DNA from: Nitrospirota bacterium
Lineage (GTDB): Bacteria; Nitrospinota; Nitrospinia; Nitrospinales; Nitrospinaceae
Length of the DNA: 9,687 nt
Direction of reading: 5' to 3'
Assembly (NCBI GenBank): GCA_030600405.1
Contig: JAUVMD010000025.1
Location: 1 to 9,687, forward strand
Shown: piece after piece, positions 6,691-9,687 of the stretch
How positions within the stretch are numbered: the stretch's first letter is position 1
Layout: every line of letters begins with the position of its first letter
Position numbers and translations under genes: made by a program
Notes under the pieces: model-generated
Databases searched by the model: none
What the model was told of the DNA's origin: nothing
The model's input: only the letters and a program-made list of their open reading frames with translations

Positions 6691-8070
6691 ATGGTCCATA
6701 GAAAACGACATAAGGGGTTCTGGAAAACCCTTGCGGGAAAACGACTTTCCTTGGGAGCCGTGGCGGTTGTGCTGGCTTTTGTTATGGCTTGCACCCAGAC
6801 GGAAACGGACGAGTCTGCCCCAAAGCAACGCCGGGAGCTGGTCCTCCCGGTCCAAATCGGCAAGGTGATCTTCAAGGATGTTGTCGATGAAATCAATTCG
6901 GTGGGCAATGTCGTGGCGGAACAACGGGTGGTCATTACTTCGGAGGTGGATGGCCGTATTAAAGCCCTGCCGATTGAAGAGGGATCGAAAGTCAGGGCGG
7001 GGCAGGTGTTGGCACTCATCGATTTCCGGGAATACCGCCTCCAGGTAGAACAATTGCAAGCCGAGCAGATCAGCGCTCAAAAGGACTACGAAAAAACGCT
7101 GAGCGGTCTCCGCCCTGAAGACAAGGAAAAACTCCAGGCCCAGGTCCAGGCGGATCAGAGCACCCTCGATCTCGCGGTTAAAGTGCATAGGAGAATGGAG
7201 CAACTGGTGCTGGATGGCGTGGTGTCCCAATCCCTGTTGGATGAAGCCAATGACAAGGTGGCTCGCGCGCAGGAAACCCTGCGTTCCAGTAAGGCGGCGT
7301 CGGCGGCGGGGGGAAAATCCCGGGAAGAAGATATCCTGAAAAGTAAATCCAACCTCGACTCGGTCACTAAAAAACTGGAAATGGCGCAATTGGACCGGTC
7401 CAAGGCGATCATTAAAGCGCCCTTCGCCGGTGTGATCATTTCCAAAAAAATCGAGGTGGGTGCCTATGCCGGGCCCGGTACGGCCATTGTGGAGATGATC
7501 GGTTCCTCCAATCTGAAAGCGGTGTTGGAAATTCCCCAGAGTTATCGGGGCAAGCTGGAGAAAATCAGCCGGATTGATTTCAAGGTGGAAGAGCTGGGTC
7601 TTGGTTTCATTATGGATGAAAACCTGAAGCAACGGGTGCGCGTGATTCCCGATGCAAACATTTTTTCAGGAAATATCAAGGTGCAGGTAGGGTTGCCCAG
7701 CCATTTCAACACCTTGTTTCCTGGGTTGACCCTCGAAGCTCGTCTGCAGTTCGAAACCCGCCGCGAGGTCAAGCATGTACCGTCCATTTCACTGGTGATC
7801 GGTGAAAAAGGAACGGTGGTTTATATTGTGGAAAAGGAACACGCCAAGCTGGTACCGGTGCGGGCCTTCAAGGAACGGGGCGGCTTGGTAGAGATCGATG
7901 ACTTCACCCATCAGTTGAACCGGGACACCCAATTGATCCAGCGTGGGTCCGGCGCGGTATTCCCCGGGGTCAAAGTATTTCTGACCAATCCCGAACCGAA
8001 GGCCGAGCCTCCTTTCAATGCCGCCGAAAAAGGAAAAACCCGACTCAAAGGCGGCCCGCGGGGCACCTGA
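6691..8070 (+). CDS. RND efflux periplasmic adaptor (membrane fusion lipoprotein, AcrA/MexA-like)
   Basis: The 459-residue adaptor that links an inner-membrane RND pump to an outer-membrane TolC-type channel. The N-terminus is strongly basic, then a hydrophobic core ends in VMAC, a lipobox with Cys34 as the lipidated residue; Thr at +2 does not signal inner-membrane retention. Lipoyl half-motifs are at about 80-111 and 239-272 (IKAPFAGVI). Between them, about 115-236, is an alpha-hairpin of heptad-like helices. Its tip reads R168-x3-L172-x6-S179, the RLS motif by which AcrA-type adaptors dock on TolC. Beta-barrel and membrane-proximal domains follow (273-425), then a basic, proline-containing tail. 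Its TGA overlaps the ATG of the permease by one base, so the two are cotranscribed and likely translationally coupled. The exported substrate is unknown. Confidence 0.93.
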   Translation: MVHRKRHKGFWKTLAGKRLSLGAVAVVLAFVMACTQTETDESAPKQRRELVLPVQIGKVIFKDVVDEINSVGNVVAEQRVVITSEVDGRIKALPIEEGSKVRAGQVLALIDFREYRLQVEQLQAEQISAQKDYEKTLSGLRPEDKEKLQAQVQADQSTLDLAVKVHRRMEQLVLDGVVSQSLLDEANDKVARAQETLRSSKAASAAGGKSREEDILKSKSNLDSVTKKLEMAQLDRSKAIIKAPFAGVIISKKIEVGAYAGPGTAIVEMIGSSNLKAVLEIPQSYRGKLEKISRIDFKVEELGLGFIMDENLKQRVRVIPDANIFSGNIKVQVGLPSHFNTLFPGLTLEARLQFETRREVKHVPSISLVIGEKGTVVYIVEKEHAKLVPVRAFKERGGLVEIDDFTHQLNRDTQLIQRGSGAVFPGVKVFLTNPEPKAEPPFNAAEKGKTRLKGGPRGT

Positions 8071-9687
8071 TGAAACTTGTCGATAGCTCCATTCGCAACT
8101 ACCACACGGTGATGGTGGCCATCGTGATGACCGCTGTCATCGGTATCATTTGTTACAACACCCTGCCGCGACAACTCACTCCTACCGTAGACAAACCGCT
8201 GATCGAAGTGCGGACCCAATACCGTGGGCTTTCGCCCAACGAGGTCGAGCGCAATATCACGCGACGACTGGAGGAACAACTGGAGACGGTGGAAGGTCTT
8301 AAGAAAATGACCTCGCGGAGCCAGCATGGTGAAAGCTCCATTACCCTGGAGTTTGAATGGGGCACCGACAAGAAAGTCGCCACTATCGACGTCAACAACA
8401 AACTCCAACAGGTGAAGGACCTTCCGGTTCTTGCGGACAAGCCGGCGCTGAAATCCATCTCCACCGATAACTCCAATCCCATCATGTGGGTGATTGTGGA
8501 GAAGCCCAACCCGAAGATGCCGGACATCAACCAGAACTACATGTACAAAGTGGGGGAGGACATCATTGTTCCCCTCCTGCAACGCGTGGAAGGGGTTTCG
8601 GAGGTTTGGCATTTTGGCGGGGAGGATCGGGAGATGCGGGTCGAGTTCGATCCTTACAGCCTGGCCCGGCTTCACCTCACCTACAAGGATGTGATCAAGA
8701 AACTTTCCAGTGAAAACCAGAACACCCGCGCCGGGTTTCATGATGAAGCCAACCGCGAGTATACCGTTCGTACCCTGGGGGAGTTCAAGGATCCTGATGA
8801 CATTTTAAAAACGGTCATCAAGCGCGACGGTGACAAAACCATCCGAGTGCGTGATTTTGCCAAAGTAGTCGACGGTTACCAGCGGACTTCGTCCCTGGTC
8901 CGGATCAATGGCAGGATATCCAACGCCTTTGGCATTATCCGGGAGCAGGGCGCCAATGTGGTCAGCACCTGTAACCTGGCCATCGAAGCCATCGAAAAAT
9001 TGAACCGCGAACTTCTCAACCGCGGCATCCCGATGCGGCTGAAAATCGTCTACAAGGATGTGGATTATATCAACGAAGCGATGTATCTGGTTAAATCCAA
9101 TCTGGCCTTGGGTGCGGCCCTGGCGGTTATTGTCCTTCTGTTATTTTTAGGATCAGTTCGGTCGGTATTGATCATCGCCATCAGCATACCCGTCAGCCTG
9201 ATAGCGGTTTTCATTGTGTTGAAACTATTAGGGCGAAGCATCAACATCATTTCGCTGGCCGGGATGGCGTTTGCCGTGGGCATGGTGGTGGATAACTCGA
9301 TTGTGGTGCTGGAGAATATCTACCGGCATCTCACGATGAAGAAGGGGGTTTTTAAAGCCGCCTACGATGGCACAGTGGAGGTGTGGGGGGCGGTCCTGTC
9401 GTCGACCTTAACCACGCTGGCCGTATTTTTGCCGATCGTGTTTATCCAGGAAGAAGCCGGACAGTTGTTTCAGGATATCGCTATCACCATCAGTGCCAGC
9501 ATCGCGCTGTCCCTGCTGGTGTCCATCACCGTGATTCCGACGTTGACCACATTGTTGATCCGCCTGCGGCCGGGCCAGACCTACGATCCAGGATTTCTGC
9601 ACCGCGGACCCTTGAGACCTCTAGTCATTTTGGGAGAAGCGCTAGCCGCAGGCTATTCAAAGGCCATGAAATTTGTTTTGGGGATAG
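8070..9687 (+). CDS. RND efflux permease, HAE1/AcrB-like (5' part, cut by window end)
   Basis: A proton-driven inner-membrane pump subunit; 539 codons are visible with no stop, about half the usual 1,000-1,050 residues. The first transmembrane helix is at about 12-30, followed by the first periplasmic porter loop with the family start LPRQLTPTVDKPLIEV. After the loop come helices at about 345-361, 365-385 and 391-415. The proton-relay helix TM4 reads GMVVDNSIVVLENIYR: Asp408 matches the first Asp of the AcrB pair (D407) while Asn409 replaces the second (D408). Two more helices follow before the edge. It starts inside the adaptor stop codon (TGATG), confirming the operon. An outer-membrane channel gene is not in view and may lie to the right or elsewhere. 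HAE1-type drug or lipid export is likelier than heavy-metal export, since the TM4 signature is not CusA-like. Confidence 0.94.
   Translation, partial: MKLVDSSIRNYHTVMVAIVMTAVIGIICYNTLPRQLTPTVDKPLIEVRTQYRGLSPNEVERNITRRLEEQLETVEGLKKMTSRSQHGESSITLEFEWGTDKKVATIDVNNKLQQVKDLPVLADKPALKSISTDNSNPIMWVIVEKPNPKMPDINQNYMYKVGEDIIVPLLQRVEGVSEVWHFGGEDREMRVEFDPYSLARLHLTYKDVIKKLSSENQNTRAGFHDEANREYTVRTLGEFKDPDDILKTVIKRDGDKTIRVRDFAKVVDGYQRTSSLVRINGRISNAFGIIREQGANVVSTCNLAIEAIEKLNRELLNRGIPMRLKIVYKDVDYINEAMYLVKSNLALGAALAVIVLLLFLGSVRSVLIIAISIPVSLIAVFIVLKLLGRSINIISLAGMAFAVGMVVDNSIVVLENIYRHLTMKKGVFKAAYDGTVEVWGAVLSSTLTTLAVFLPIVFIQEEAGQLFQDIAITISASIALSLLVSITVIPTLTTLLIRLRPGQTYDPGFLHRGPLRPLVILGEALAAGYSKAMKFVLGI

Noticed and set aside
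6574..7632. 352-codon open frame on the minus strand
   Set aside because: It lies antisense to the adaptor gene, which has clear domain motifs. Its residues show no family pattern and its length follows from the codon bias of the opposite strand.
7911..8741. 276-codon open frame on the minus strand
   Set aside because: Antisense to the end of the adaptor and the start of the RND permease, both firmly identified; composition is typical of a shadow frame.
1..9687. Defence system, CRISPR array, mobile element or toxin-antitoxin pair
   Set aside because: No repeat-spacer pattern, transposase, integrase or nuclease-antitoxin pair is visible. The only PIN-like sequence is fused to a metabolic enzyme and lacks the first catalytic Asp.

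Overview
The window is ordinary-looking chromosomal DNA from a Gram-negative, diderm bacterium: it encodes a Sec signal peptide, a lipoprotein signal and two parts of a tripartite RND pump. Gene content (Wbp-type nucleotide-sugar enzymes, a TPR/SUMF1-like secreted protein, an RND pump) would fit an environmental lineage such as Nitrospinota or Deltaproteobacteria, but that placement is a guess. I see no rRNA, tRNA, CRISPR array, insertion sequence or phage gene.

Left part (1-2892, minus strand). Two nucleotide-sugar genes lie head to tail and are probably cotranscribed: a WbpA-type UDP-GlcNAc/UDP-ManNAc 6-dehydrogenase, then a PLP-dependent DegT/DnrJ/EryC1/StrS sugar aminotransferase. Together they suit synthesis of an amino-uronic sugar for LPS O-antigen, capsule or glycoprotein. 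The aminotransferase has about 130 extra N-terminal residues that read as a degenerate PIN domain, the most unusual feature here.

Middle (2893-4824). A 335-base non-coding stretch, with small hairpins and a palindrome, separates wbpA from a divergent 55-codon lysine-rich ORF with a good ribosome binding site. Next comes a secreted protein with a TPR-like region, a middle domain I do not recognise and a C-terminal SUMF1/formylglycine-generating-enzyme fold that lacks the catalytic cysteines.

Right part (4860-9687). A medium/long-chain acyl-CoA synthetase (AMP-forming) is on the minus strand, convergent with the SUMF1-like gene. Divergent from it, across 277 bases of AT-rich promoter DNA, is an efflux operon: a lipoprotein membrane-fusion protein carrying the TolC-docking RLS motif, overlapping by one base an RND permease gene that runs off the right edge.

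No clearly new multi-gene system is visible. The points worth following are the PIN-aminotransferase fusion, the cysteine-less SUMF1 protein, the small basic ORF, and substitutions at conserved positions in the ligase and the permease.
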